From positions 186,001 to 250,000 of the forward strand of contig NW_027043837.1 of NCBI RefSeq assembly GCF_037102585.1: DNA of 64,000 nt, given 5' to 3'. The position numbers were made by a program, and so were the translations under genes. The stretch is from Saccharomycopsis crataegensis. Its lineage: Eukaryota; Ascomycota; Saccharomycetes; Ascoideales; Saccharomycopsidaceae. The notes under the pieces were generated by a model. That model did no database searches and was not told where the DNA came from. It worked only from the letters and a program-made list of their open reading frames with translations. Numbering within the stretch: the stretch's first letter is position 1; each line of letters starts with the position of its first letter. Of the stretch, positions 1 through 9,497 are shown one piece after another.

Positions 1-317
1 AAGTCACGACAGATCTTGGATATTTGTAAGGTCACTAATGGAGACATGGCTGCACCAAATGCAGTGAAGAACATCATAGAAACCAAAGTGATCTTGAACA
101 AGTTCTCCTTTTTGTGAGCAAGAACCTTCGATTCCGAAAGATTAATGTAATAATCCTCATCTTCATCATGTTGAGAAATTGGAGCCTCAAAAGTTTGCAC
201 CTGTAAACTCTCTTCCTCATCTGAGGTGGAAGCAGGGTTTGATCTTAAGAATACCAGAGACTCATTGATCTCATCATCTTCTTGTAATTGGTAGGATCGG
301 ATCTTCTTTGAACTCAT
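1..317 (-). CDS. Probable MFS-type membrane transporter, N-terminus only (partial)
   Basis: The frame starts at an ATG at 317 and stays open to the left edge, giving about 105 residues. The first ~70 residues are hydrophilic and acidic (DEEES and HDEDEDYY clusters), as in the cytosolic N-tails of many fungal transporters. A first hydrophobic helix follows (ITLVSMMFFTAFGAAMSP) and then ISKICRD. A charged tail leading into a helix that ends in a Gly/Ala-Pro pattern fits helix 1 of the major facilitator superfamily. That assignment is inference from little sequence, and the substrate cannot be given. The rest of the gene lies outside the window. Confidence 0.5.
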   Translation of the reverse strand, partial: MSSKKIRSYQLQEDDEINESLVFLRSNPASTSDEEESLQVQTFEAPISQHDEDEDYYINLSESKVLAHKKENLFKITLVSMMFFTAFGAAMSPLVTLQISKICRD

Positions 318-781
318 GATATCGAGTAGTATTTTTTTTGTCCTTATCTAGAAATCGAAATAGCAATGAATAACAATCATGTATGGAATATGCCAAAAAT
401 TGTAAGCAAAATGGAAAGCAAAGGGATAGAGCCGAGCCAAAAGAAAAAAAATCAACAATAAATAAAACGAATAAACAGCGAAAATATATAGAATAAAGAG
501 ATCTACGTCTTATCTCTTCGGCAGTGTGCCTGTAATTTTTACTGTGGCTCTTTTTTTTTTCCCTTGCTTAATCAGCAGACCCTGTGACCTTCGCTTCCCA
601 TCATCATTCGTAATAAGCTACAAAACACAACCAAAGATATCATTTTCGTACCATTTAAAGATTTTATATATATACATAATAAAACCTCTTCATCCCAAAA
701 GTCTCCGAGAGGTGGTAGCAACTAATGTGAAAAATCAAAATCAAACAGAACAATATAAATTTTATTGGGTGCTTTCTTTTC
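318..781. other. Intergenic region, no gene seen
   Basis: Upstream of the transporter gene at the left edge and downstream of the repeat-protein gene. It holds T-rich runs and a short AT repeat near 666. A 91-codon frame on the plus strand looks like chance: it has no recognisable domain and runs into the 3' end of the neighbouring gene. Confidence 0.5.
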
Positions 782-1741
782 CTAATTCTTTGCTTTTTTA
801 GCTTCCTCGTACTCGTCTTCCGCAAATTGTGCAGCTGATTCACCCCAGCCGCTTAATGATACCTTGTTAAGCTTGGCCAATTCTTCTTCAGTGATATTTT
901 TGGTCAATTTGGCCTTCTCATCGATCTGACGTTTGCTCCAGGCACCAAACTCATCGACATTCTTCTTGGCTCTGTCAGCCTCGGAATCAATGTCACTCCT
1001 CAAATGGCTTAGCTCCAGGTTAGTAGTAGTCTTCAATTGATCATATTTCGAGTCAATCTCCAGTTTTGCCTCGTCGGACTTCTTTTGGCCCCAACTCAAC
1101 CAAGACAGTTTAGTTTTTTCTGCCTCCTTGGTGATTTCGTCAACTTTTCCTTCAAGATCACGGCGACCAGAATCCAATTTTTCCTTGGCCTCATTATTCT
1201 TTTGTTGACCCCAACTGAACCAGGAGCTCTTGGTGGCTTCAGCATCTTTCTTCAAGTCCTGCACTTTCGCATCAGCATCCTTCTTTGCCTGGTCCAAGGT
1301 ACCTTTGGCTTCATCAGTTTTCTGTTGACCCCATTTGAACCAGGAATCTTTTGCTGCTTCAGCATCCTTCTTGGCCTGGGCAGCCTCCCCGGAAATCTGG
1401 TCCTTGGTGTACTCGGCAGTATGCACCACAGCATTCTTCACTCCATAAACACCATCGACCACTGAGTCTTTGGCGCTAGTAGTTTTCTTCACAGCAACAT
1501 CTTTGGCATCATTAATCGACGCCTTGGTCTTATCAAATGCTTCCGTGGCATCGCTCTTGAAGTCCCGGTTCAAACGTTCTGCTCGGTTCTTGATGGCAGT
1601 ACTAACATCTTCGTTATCATTGCGATAAGCTGAAGCCCAGAGATCCAAGCGTCTTTTCTCTTGTTTCTGTTGGTACAAGTACATCGAGCCTCCACCAATT
1701 ACGGCACCAGTGAAGAAATATTTGTTGAGATAGCGAGACAT
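782..1741 (-). CDS. Membrane-anchored protein with exact 40-residue helical repeats
   Basis: The protein has 319 residues. Residues 8-23 form a short Gly-rich hydrophobic segment (FFTGAVIGGGSMYLYQ), consistent with an N-terminal membrane anchor, and are followed by basic residues. The rest is Lys/Asp/Glu/Ala-rich and should be amphipathic helix. A repeat of exactly 40 residues is visible: W134, W174 and W214 each head a W-[FL]-x-W-G-Q-[QK]-K motif followed by [DN]EAK, and weaker echoes lie at W268 and W299. The composition resembles LEA or apolipoprotein-like stress proteins. The N-terminal anchor plus a W..WG motif also recalls the small MICOS subunit Mic12/Aim5, but this protein is about three times longer. 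I do not assign a family. A mitochondrial or other membrane-linked role is inference. Confidence 0.7.
   Translation of the reverse strand: MSRYLNKYFFTGAVIGGGSMYLYQQKQEKRRLDLWASAYRNDNEDVSTAIKNRAERLNRDFKSDATEAFDKTKASINDAKDVAVKKTTSAKDSVVDGVYGVKNAVVHTAEYTKDQISGEAAQAKKDAEAAKDSWFKWGQQKTDEAKGTLDQAKKDADAKVQDLKKDAEATKSSWFSWGQQKNNEAKEKLDSGRRDLEGKVDEITKEAEKTKLSWLSWGQKKSDEAKLEIDSKYDQLKTTTNLELSHLRSDIDSEADRAKKNVDEFGAWSKRQIDEKAKLTKNITEEELAKLNKVSLSGWGESAAQFAEDEYEEAKKAKN
1010..1369 (-). repeat. 120-bp in-frame tandem repeat, three units
   Basis: These are the three units encoding the 40-residue repeats of the gene at 782-1741. The tryptophan codons that define the units are exactly 120 bp apart. On the plus strand each unit shows a variant of CCCCA(A/T)(C/T)T(C/G)AACCA. 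The copies have diverged at synonymous and other sites, so the expansion is not recent. Confidence 0.75.
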
Positions 1742-2105
1742 GATAATGTTAATAATATTGGTATTATGAAGTTTCTAAAGTTGATTGAGAACAGATCTTT
1801 ACACTCAGTTGATCTCCAGGTTTAAGAGCTCAATATATTTATATAGATATGTCATATATATATGTGTGCGGCAGCTTATATATATTTGTGTCGGTATAGA
1901 TATACAGAGCAACCAAATTGCTGGAGAGCAACAATAAGACGTCACTTTGGGGCAGCACCGAGGGTAAACACTGCGTGACAGGACAGGGTGCATTCCGGGG
2001 AGGGAGGGGGTGTGCAACTTTATGTCAACAACGTGGTGGAGAATAATCAGATGGGTTGGTTGGTATTATTTTTCGTGTATACCTGTTGTTAAAGCGAAGA
2101 TATAT

Positions 2106-2143
<38 letters not shown>

Positions 2144-2482
2144 GTTAAGCCATTTTTTTTTCTCTATTTTTTGGTTTCTTCAAAATTAGTTTTTTTTTTT
2201 TACCTAAACAATTATCCAGCATGCGTTCTGCTATGGACAAATCCTATACAAATGTGGACTGAGGGAGAAAGAAAATTTTACTTCTTTGTTCTATTTTGAA
2301 ACAGTTTTTAATTAATAATAATGCCTGGACTAGTTTTGGTATTATGTCATTTTCTTTCGTCTTTTTTGCTGTCTTATAGTTTGGCTAAAATATCAATGCA
2401 CAATAATTAGTATCTTTAATTTTTCGTATACATATATTACAAAATAAGCTAGCCACTAAAAAGCTGTACCTGAAACCATCTC
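1742..2482. other. Intergenic region with TA microsatellite
   Basis: Upstream of the repeat-protein gene and downstream of POL32. It holds a pure TA run at about 2109-2141, a shorter AT-rich stretch near 1836-1890 and several T tracts. No convincing coding frame or RNA gene is seen. Confidence 0.5.
2109..2141. repeat. (TA)n microsatellite
   Basis: About 16 TA units in an AT-rich intergenic spacer. A simple repeat. Confidence 0.85.
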
Positions 2483-3921
2483 TCATTTCTTATTGAAGAA
2501 ACTCATGATTGTAGATTGTTTCTGCTTCTTTGCAGGGCCCAGACTATTCAAGGTCCTAGCCTTTGGCTTGGCAGTTGGTGGCGATGGTGCTTTCTTTGGC
2601 TTTGTAGGTTTCATTTTACGGGTGGACACCATATATCCATCCTCATCAACGTAGCTTTCAATTTTCTCGTCGTCTTCATCGTTTACTAGTTCGTTGAGTT
2701 GAGAAATTGTTTCATCTTGCGTTTGGGTCTTCACACTGATGATTTCTTTTTCTTTGATGGAAGTGGAATTGATGGTGATTGGTGTACTATCAATAACTTC
2801 TTTCTTCTTTTCCCCAGCATCCTCTTTGATTTCCACAATATCACCTTCATCTAAATCATCACCGAAATCATCAGCATCATCATCGTTAAACATTTGCTCC
2901 AATTCTTTGCGCTGGATTTCCTCCTTTGCCTTTCTTGCCTTGACCGCACTGAGATCAACATCTTCCTCATCTTGTTTAATTTCGGATTTCACATGATTTT
3001 CGGACACAATAACCTTTTCTTTTGGTTTTGATTTTTCATCTTTACGTGAGACATATTTATACCCACTAGATGCTGATGACGATGATGCAGGCTTGGATAT
3101 TGTAGTATTTGTTGGCGCTGGTTTCGAAGTTTTCTTTGCCGGTAAGGGATCAGTCTTGGAACGATTTGTATCTCTCATGCTGGACTTCATCGAGGATATC
3201 ACATTATTCTTCGAGTTGGAACTATTATTATTATTTGAACCAGCGGCTTGTTTACGCGACACATATTTTGTGGTCAATCCAGTATCAAAGGTTTTCTTTA
3301 CTGTTGATGGTGCTTCTTTCTTCACTGGTGCTTCCTTCTTAAGATTATTCGATACTGTGGTCATATTCTTCTTCTTTTTTGACACAGCAGAGAAATCTGG
3401 TAATGGGTCTGGGTTCTTGATTACTCCCCAGGTTTCAAGCTTATCACGGCATTCATTGATATTGAACTTTTCAGAAATAGTTGCTTCTGTCCCGGTGATA
3501 ATTTCCGTTATTGTCAATGGTACACTAACGGGACTAAGACTATAAATATGACAACTCTTGATAGTTTCATATGTTTCCTTGGTGGAGGTCAAAAGAGATT
3601 CCACTTCTTTGGCAGTCTTGGGGATATTTTCACTAGACAGATCAGGCACTACTGTTATTGAGATGAGATGAGGCGAGCGTTTTTTGGTTCCTGCTAACAA
3701 GTAAGATGGCAAAATTTGGTTCTGATGCGATTGATAGAAAGCCGCGAGCCATGATTTTGCAGTGTTCGCATTGACATTGAGTTCTCTACTCAAGAGTCTG
3801 AAAGTTACCTTTTTTCATTGGTTCAGTTAGTATATAACCACAAGGATAGAGTATACACAGTAACACTCACAGGAAGACTTTCCTCGAACAATTTCTTATC
3901 AAGATACTCTTGTTCTGCCAT
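2483..3921 (-). CDS. POL32: DNA polymerase delta non-catalytic subunit (Pol32 / p66 family), one intron
   Basis: Non-catalytic subunit of DNA polymerase delta, which links the catalytic core to PCNA. Exon 1 is 3921-3871 (17 codons, beginning MAEQEYLDKKLFEE) and exon 2 is 3808-2483. The 62-nt intron (3870-3809) has GTGAGT, a perfect TACTAAC and an AAG acceptor. This acceptor keeps the frame and gives LPVTFRLLSREL, matching the N-terminal KLF....PV.F pattern of Pol32; the next CAG, 11 nt downstream, would break the frame. The joined protein has 458 residues. The C-terminal end carries a PIP box (Q-S-T-I-M-S-F-F), the expected PCNA-binding site. The middle is Lys/Ser/Asp/Glu-rich and disordered, as is usual in this family. 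It is divergent from eIF3e across a 246-bp promoter. Confidence 0.9.
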
Positions 3922-4167
3922 GATTGACCTGGTTCTTATCAATAAAACGTTTTTCGTGTTTTGCTTGATTTTAAGTAATTCACCAAAAATTATTTTTCTT
4001 TCTGATTGACGCGTTTTCTGATGTTTGGGTGTAGTAGGCCTTTTCCTCTTCAATTCGGTGCACGGATGTTTGGAAGAGAAATCCCAAAAAAATTTTCAAA
4101 CCACATAGAATTTGACGACCATCACAGGTATTTGATATATATTATAATACATTATATTATATTGACA

Positions 4168-5520
4168 ATGAGCGAGAATACTGAATCCCAGTTGACTGCC
4201 AAGGAGCTCGAGATCGCCCGCAAGTACGACTTGACCGGGAAGATCAGCCAGTTCTTGGATCGTCATTTGATTTACCCATTGCTTGAATCCCTTGATTTGT
4301 TGTACAATGATCAAATAGTTACCAGACTTGTCTATGATTTATTGAAGGACACCAACATGACAACTTTTGTCAAGCAACAGTTCGAGATTTTGAACCCAGG
4401 TAAACCTTTCCCAGAAGAGCTTTTGGCCAAAGAAACGTTTGTCGAAAGTGAATTGGAAAAATTGGACAAAGAAACCAAAGAAACATTGAATATTTTGTCT
4501 GATAAATCAGTGCAAGACCATTTGAAACAAGATAAAGAATACAACACCCAATATTTGGAAAAAGAACACGGGATCACCCAAGCCAAGATCAAGGCTTTGT
4601 ACGATTTTGCCCAATTCCAATATAACCGTGGTGATTACGTTATGGCCTCTGATTTGTTGAACAACTTCAGAGTGTTGTCGACCAATGTCGATGCTATTGT
4701 CAGCGCCACTTGGGGTAGATTGGCCTCAGAAATCATCAGTTTACAATGGGACACCGCTTTACAAGAGTTGAGCAAGTTGCGTGAAGTGGTTGATTCAAGA
4801 TCTTTCAATGACCCTCTCATGCAACTCCACAATAGAACCTGGATTATCCACTGGTCTCTTTTCCCATTCTTCAACACTGAAAACGGTTTAGATCAATTAT
4901 GTGACTTGTTTTTCAGCTCATCGTACTTATCTACCATCCAGGCCTCATGCCCTTGGATTTCCCGTTACTTGGTTGCCGCGGTGGTTTGTCTTTATTCATC
5001 ATCTAGAAAATCACAATCCAGCTCTCCAGCTTTCCAAAAGAGATTGAAGGACTTGATCCGTGTGGTTGGTCAAGAACAATACGAATACAATGATCCTCTC
5101 ACCGAATTCATCAAGGCCCTTTATATCGAGTATGACTTTGAATTGGCTCGTGACAAATTAAGTGAAGCTACTGCGGTGATCAAGACCGACTTCTTCCTTG
5201 CTAGTGGTGCCACCAACTTTGCTGAAAATGCCAGATACTTGATTTCTGAAGTGTACTGCCGTGTGCATCAAAGAATTGAATTGTCTCAATTATCAAACTA
5301 CTTGGACTTGTCTACCGAAGATGGAGAAAAATGGATTGCCAAATTGATCAGAGATTCTAAAATGAACGCCAAGATTGATGAAAGTGAGGGTACAATCATC
5401 ATGAACCACCCAATTACCAGTGTTTACCAAGAAGTTATCGAGAAGACAAAAGGATTGTCATTCAGATCCAGTCAAGTTTTAGCCTCAGTGGTTCAAAAAC
5501 AAGAGAATACCGTGCAATGA
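4168..5520 (+). CDS. INT6: Eukaryotic translation initiation factor 3 subunit e (INT6)
   Basis: A 450-residue protein, close to the ~445 of human eIF3e. The frame is open further upstream, but the ATG at 4168 gives the family N-terminus: the YDLTGKISQFLDRHLIYPLLE segment matches the N-terminal eIF3e domain, which starts with a YDLT.RI..FLDRHL pattern. The C-terminal half (about 220-400) is the helical PCI domain found in eIF3, proteasome-lid and COP9 subunits. Role in the family: a scaffold subunit of eIF3 that helps 43S complex formation on mRNA. S. cerevisiae has no eIF3e, so this gene helps place the organism. It is divergent from POL32 and convergent with TSC10. Confidence 0.93.
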   Translation: MSENTESQLTAKELEIARKYDLTGKISQFLDRHLIYPLLESLDLLYNDQIVTRLVYDLLKDTNMTTFVKQQFEILNPGKPFPEELLAKETFVESELEKLDKETKETLNILSDKSVQDHLKQDKEYNTQYLEKEHGITQAKIKALYDFAQFQYNRGDYVMASDLLNNFRVLSTNVDAIVSATWGRLASEIISLQWDTALQELSKLREVVDSRSFNDPLMQLHNRTWIIHWSLFPFFNTENGLDQLCDLFFSSSYLSTIQASCPWISRYLVAAVVCLYSSSRKSQSSSPAFQKRLKDLIRVVGQEQYEYNDPLTEFIKALYIEYDFELARDKLSEATAVIKTDFFLASGATNFAENARYLISEVYCRVHQRIELSQLSNYLDLSTEDGEKWIAKLIRDSKMNAKIDESEGTIIMNHPITSVYQEVIEKTKGLSFRSSQVLASVVQKQENTVQ

Positions 5521-5703
5521 TTTCCGTTCCTTCTTTTTTTCATTTTTTTTTATCACATCTCCCATAATGTTTTTGTATGTTTTTATTATTAATACATGAA
5601 TTTCTTTTACCTCAATAAGTGTAATGATGATTGAATGAACAGAAATAATAAAAGTATTAAACATATATATATATATAGCGAAAAAGAACAAGAAAGAACA
5701 AAA

Positions 5704-6699
5704 TCAATCCTCCTTCAAGGAGTCACCTTTACTTTGTTCTTCCAGCTGGTAATGTAATTTAATATCTCTTTTGAAAATAAGATGGGCAATAGGAGAAGCA
5801 AACATCAATATCATTGCAAGAAACACTTGCAATGGCCAATCCCAACTTAACTCAGCCCTTGGAGTCAAACAAGTCAATACATACCCGATCCAATCGGTAG
5901 TGGCGGACTCATTACCTTGTTGTAATTGTTTCACAACAAGTCGTGCGCATTCTGAGGCGGGAATGGCATCTGAAGGACCCTCAATCATTTTGGTGACTTT
6001 CGGCTTGGTCTTTTCTTCTTCAAGGAAACCTTGACTCATGAAATTCCCAGGGAATGCCGGAGTAACACGGAGGTTATACAAAGCTGCCTCTTGTCTGATA
6101 GTGTACACAAGGTTATTTAGAGCTGCCTTAAGTGGAGAGTATTGGGAATACCCAATGAACGAGAAATGGGCAAGAACCGAACTGAAAAGCACCAAATGAC
6201 GGGACGGGAATTTTTTAGTGGCAGCAACAACACCACCATCAGCACCGTTCACTGGAGACAAAGACGATATACGCAGAAGAAGCACATGGGATAAGAACAA
6301 TGCAGGGTTGTAATTTGTCTTGATCCCCAATTCAAGCTCTTCCGGGGTCAAATCGACAAACAATTTCGGAACTGACGACCCCACGCAACATACCACGATA
6401 TCCGGTATTTCACCATTCAATAATCCAATCGTTTCATCCATTGTTGACTCACAGCCTTTATAACTCCCCAAGTCTCCAGCAACGTAGTTGACCAACGGCT
6501 TGTTTTCCAGACTGTCATGGCATTTATTTATCTCTTCTACCGCATTTTTAAGCTTTTGAGCTGATCTTGATGCGATGACGATATGTGCTGCTTCCTTGTT
6601 GGCAAGGAGCTTTGCCACCTCAAGACCTGCTCCCTGAGACCCACCGGCAACAAGCACGGTTCTTCCTTTGATTGGAAAGTGATTTTTACCAAAAGCCAT
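5704..6699 (-). CDS. TSC10: 3-ketodihydrosphingosine reductase
   Basis: A short-chain dehydrogenase of 331 residues that reduces 3-ketosphinganine to dihydrosphingosine with NADPH, the second step of sphingolipid synthesis, at the ER. Visible motifs are the Rossmann glycine motif GGSQGAG (19-25), an ASR motif (43-45) suited to NADP, catalytic Ser at 173/174 and YxxxK at Y187-K191. A C-terminal hydrophobic segment at about 289-308 is followed by a basic tail, as in yeast Tsc10, which is ER-anchored through its C-terminus. Length fits the family (~320). It is convergent with eIF3e, with 183 bp between the two stops. Confidence 0.9.
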   Translation of the reverse strand: MAFGKNHFPIKGRTVLVAGGSQGAGLEVAKLLANKEAAHIVIASRSAQKLKNAVEEINKCHDSLENKPLVNYVAGDLGSYKGCESTMDETIGLLNGEIPDIVVCCVGSSVPKLFVDLTPEELELGIKTNYNPALFLSHVLLLRISSLSPVNGADGGVVAATKKFPSRHLVLFSSVLAHFSFIGYSQYSPLKAALNNLVYTIRQEAALYNLRVTPAFPGNFMSQGFLEEEKTKPKVTKMIEGPSDAIPASECARLVVKQLQQGNESATTDWIGYVLTCLTPRAELSWDWPLQVFLAMILMFASPIAHLIFKRDIKLHYQLEEQSKGDSLKED

Positions 6700-7431
6700 T
6701 GGTTGATGATTGGTAACCCCATATCAAAGCATATTCTTGCAAAGAGGAAGAAGATGAAAAAAAATGAAAAGTAAGATGGCAAAGCGTGCCGTTAGCAGGC
6801 CAATCACCAAAGAAAAAGGATCCAATTTAGCCTTTTCATGAGTATATTATTTAGCATTATATAATTAATAGATGAATTATTGTATATATTATAGAAATAA
6901 ATATTTCAAAAAAACGTAATAGCAATGGTTGAGATGTTTGACTACTGTTGTTAGGAGAATTCTGCCGTCTTACAGTGGTCCATGTGCAATGTCCGCGGTC
7001 CGCTTACAAGAATCGAAAAGCACTTTTGACTCCTCTTTTTTGTTCCATTTTAGAGCCCTTTTTGATGATGAGAACTTATTTTCCCCTAAAGAATAACTAC
7101 TTGAAAGGGACGAGACTAAGCCTTGCCTTGCCTTGCCGTTGATTGTAGTCTCTTTCGCCATTTATTCTTCTTGGTTATTTTTTTTCTATACAAAGTGACT
7201 TGCATTATGCGGCGATTTGTCCCCAACATGGGGAATGGATGGCCTTTTATGCCAATGGTATATAATGTTCTGGAGCTGCAAACTCAGAAACATAAACAAT
7301 CATCCATAACTTTCTTTTCACCAAGCAATTTGCATTGTTCTTATTGTCTCTATTGTCTTTGATGGTCTGGGCTGGGCCACAATTTGGAAAAAAAAAAAAT
7401 ACTCGACAATATAATTAATTCTCAATACACA
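6700..7431. other. Divergent intergenic region
   Basis: Promoter region shared by TSC10 and the small secreted protein gene. It holds a TATATATT-like stretch near 6880, a pyrimidine-rich tract and an A9 run just before the secreted-protein start. Several open frames of 60-80 codons show no domain. No RNA gene is seen. Confidence 0.5.
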
Positions 7432-8007
7432 ATGTCATCGACCTCTCAGCACAATTCACTACTCCTATTTTGCCTATTGACAACATTGTTATTAGTAAGG
7501 ACAAATGCAGTACCACTTCCTCTACCAGGAGCGTCTCCTGATCCTTTACCACAGCCTTCAGCAGCCCCACAACCAGTACTCGAGCGTCTTTCGAATATCG
7601 TTGGGTTGACCAATGGGTTATTCGAATTCAGAAGTAACGTCAAAAGTAGCAACACCAACACTGATTCTATATCTGCCGCCAGTATCTCTGCCGCCTCTAT
7701 CATATCAGAAGCCAGTGCTTCCGCAGAAAGCTTGATAAAATCGGCGTCAATGGTATCTAAAAAAGAACAAACTATCATTTCTGTGCAGGGATCCAAAACT
7801 TTGACATTACTTGAACAAGTAAACGCTGGTGGTTCAGTGGTAGAAGAACCAGGGTCTTTACAGCCTGGGGTTTTGGTATTGAGTCTCACCAAATCTCTCG
7901 TTATCAAAAATGGTGTTACGTATCTCGATACTCCAATACTAATGACCTCAGAAGGGGAAAGATTATTAATAGATTACATCACCACTATTATTGCGGTGGA
8001 GCAATAG
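7432..8007 (+). CDS. Small secreted Ser/Ala-rich protein, unknown function
   Basis: I do not recognise a family. The ATG at 7432 is preferred over in-frame codons upstream because it starts a clear signal peptide: a polar N-tail, the hydrophobic core LLLFCLLTTLLLV and a likely cleavage after TNA. The product has 191 residues. A Pro/Ala-rich stretch (PLPLPGASPDPLPQPSAAPQP) follows, then a short Ser/Ala/Ile repeat (SISAASISAASIISEASAS), then a Val/Leu-rich C-terminal part that may form beta strands. There is no GPI-type C-terminal hydrophobic tail, so release to the medium or non-covalent wall binding is more likely than anchoring. That is inference. Confidence 0.65.
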   Translation: MSSTSQHNSLLLFCLLTTLLLVRTNAVPLPLPGASPDPLPQPSAAPQPVLERLSNIVGLTNGLFEFRSNVKSSNTNTDSISAASISAASIISEASASAESLIKSASMVSKKEQTIISVQGSKTLTLLEQVNAGGSVVEEPGSLQPGVLVLSLTKSLVIKNGVTYLDTPILMTSEGERLLIDYITTIIAVEQ

Positions 8008-8233
8008 GTAGCTGATAACGAAAAAAAAGAAAAAAAAAAAGATGATGATTTGAATAATACATATATATATGATGCTGGGGGCATGAGAGACTGTTTACTA
8101 TAAATGACTTGATTTTTTAACTTAATATACACATCCGTTCTACAAATTACATTTTGAAACAGAATTCCATGTCATTTGATTATTATCTATATTGACGTAA
8201 GCTCATATAATGCTATTCGTATAGTGAATTTTC

Positions 8234-9262
8234 TCACAATTCATCATTTATCAATGTCAGGGCTATTTCCACCACCGTATCACTTACCTTCTCCACGATA
8301 GAAGTTGTCGCTTCAACAACTACATCATCGATTGTTGATGATACTCCGTCCTTTCCAACTGCCTCCTCAGAACCTCCAGAAAGAATCCCAAATAGATAGA
8401 GTGATCCAACAAACGTCTTCCAAATGATCCAAATAAAGAATTTCACAGGGTATTTCAACACCCGTCTCCATATAACCCAAAAACAACAGGCGGCAAAGAA
8501 TGCCAATGCCATCTTCATTCGTTTCAAGTCCGAGCTATCGGCCTTTTGTAATTCGTTGACCAAATTTTTCGAAGATAGCAAGGTGGTGGATAAGAATTCA
8601 TAACGATCAGAAAGTTTTGTCAACGAGTTTGTCGATTCGGAAAATGTGTCAATGAGGAGATCGCTATTTATTACATTGGATTCCATCATGGAATATGTGG
8701 ATTGAAGCACCAGGGTAATGGACTGGTTAGTCTTAAGCACTTTTTGATTAGTGGAGAGCGACGCCAAGTCTGTGGTTGGTGATGTTTGTGATCTACCAGC
8801 GAACAAATCATTTGTATTCTGGTTGTTGCTTCCCAGTTCTTGTTCTTGCTGTTGTTCATTGAGTTGAAATCTTTGGAGTTTCTGGCGGCGTTGACATTTC
8901 AAAATATTTTGGTATAAATCAAAGATCTCCAATTTCAAATCATTCAATTTCTCATGCAAATCTTTGAATCGCCATGAGAACTTTTCGTATTCGACTAAGA
9001 ATCCCAACTTGTCTTCTTCTACCGTGATCCCTTGGATGATGAGCCAATTGACTTTTAACAAATTACGAGCTTTGGAAATATTGTGACCCACAGTGGATAC
9101 TTGAGAATTGAGCGATGTGGTGAATTCGGGGTATGGTTCAGGTATTTGGAAGTCTGCCAGTTGGATCGTCAGTATTAGTTTTGCAAAGTCATGCACTGCG
9201 AATTGACACAGAGTGTGTAGCTGAATTATTGTGGCGAGGTTCTGTTTTATGTTTTGGTTCAT
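8234..9262 (-). CDS. SEC20: Sec20-type Golgi-to-ER SNARE with C-terminal retrieval signal
   Basis: Subunit of the ER t-SNARE complex (with Ufe1, Use1 and Sec22) that fuses COPI vesicles from the Golgi. I take the ATG at 9262 (342 residues); an upstream in-frame ATG at 9304 would add 14 residues coded by an AT microsatellite. Features: coiled-coil N-half, Gln-rich linker, SNARE-like region about 169-248, hydrophobic segments at about 250-266 and 273-293, then a lumenal tail. The last four residues are NDEL. S. cerevisiae Sec20 is unusual among SNAREs in ending with an HDEL retrieval signal, and NDEL here is a close variant, which strongly supports the call. It is divergent from MRPL31. Confidence 0.88.
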   Translation of the reverse strand: MNQNIKQNLATIIQLHTLCQFAVHDFAKLILTIQLADFQIPEPYPEFTTSLNSQVSTVGHNISKARNLLKVNWLIIQGITVEEDKLGFLVEYEKFSWRFKDLHEKLNDLKLEIFDLYQNILKCQRRQKLQRFQLNEQQQEQELGSNNQNTNDLFAGRSQTSPTTDLASLSTNQKVLKTNQSITLVLQSTYSMMESNVINSDLLIDTFSESTNSLTKLSDRYEFLSTTLLSSKNLVNELQKADSSDLKRMKMALAFFAACCFWVIWRRVLKYPVKFFIWIIWKTFVGSLYLFGILSGGSEEAVGKDGVSSTIDDVVVEATTSIVEKVSDTVVEIALTLINDEL

Positions 9263-9497
9263 TGTGAGGTGTTGTATAATATATATATATATATATTTCT
9301 CCATTATTATTATTGTTCTTTTGACACTTCACAAATCGAACACACAAAAAAAAAATGGTGATTTGTTTTGGAGTGCCGTTTAGCAACTTCTGTGCACTGC
9401 GAAAAAACAGCACCAAAAAGAAGAACAAGAAGAAAAAAAAAAAAGCGACGAATTTTCCTCATTATTGAGCATTTGGTTAAACTATTAGGAAATAATC

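Noticed and set aside
526-801. 91-codon plus-strand frame between the first two genes
   Set aside because: AT-rich composition, no domain, and it overlaps the 3' end of a well-supported gene on the other strand.
1037-1465. 142-codon plus-strand frame opposite the 40-residue repeat gene
   Set aside because: It is the antisense image of the repeat; its own apparent repeats follow from the coding strand.
9263-9304. Upstream SEC20 start at 9304
   Set aside because: It adds YIYIYI coded by an AT repeat to the cytosolic end; the next ATG gives a normal start. It cannot be excluded without transcript data.
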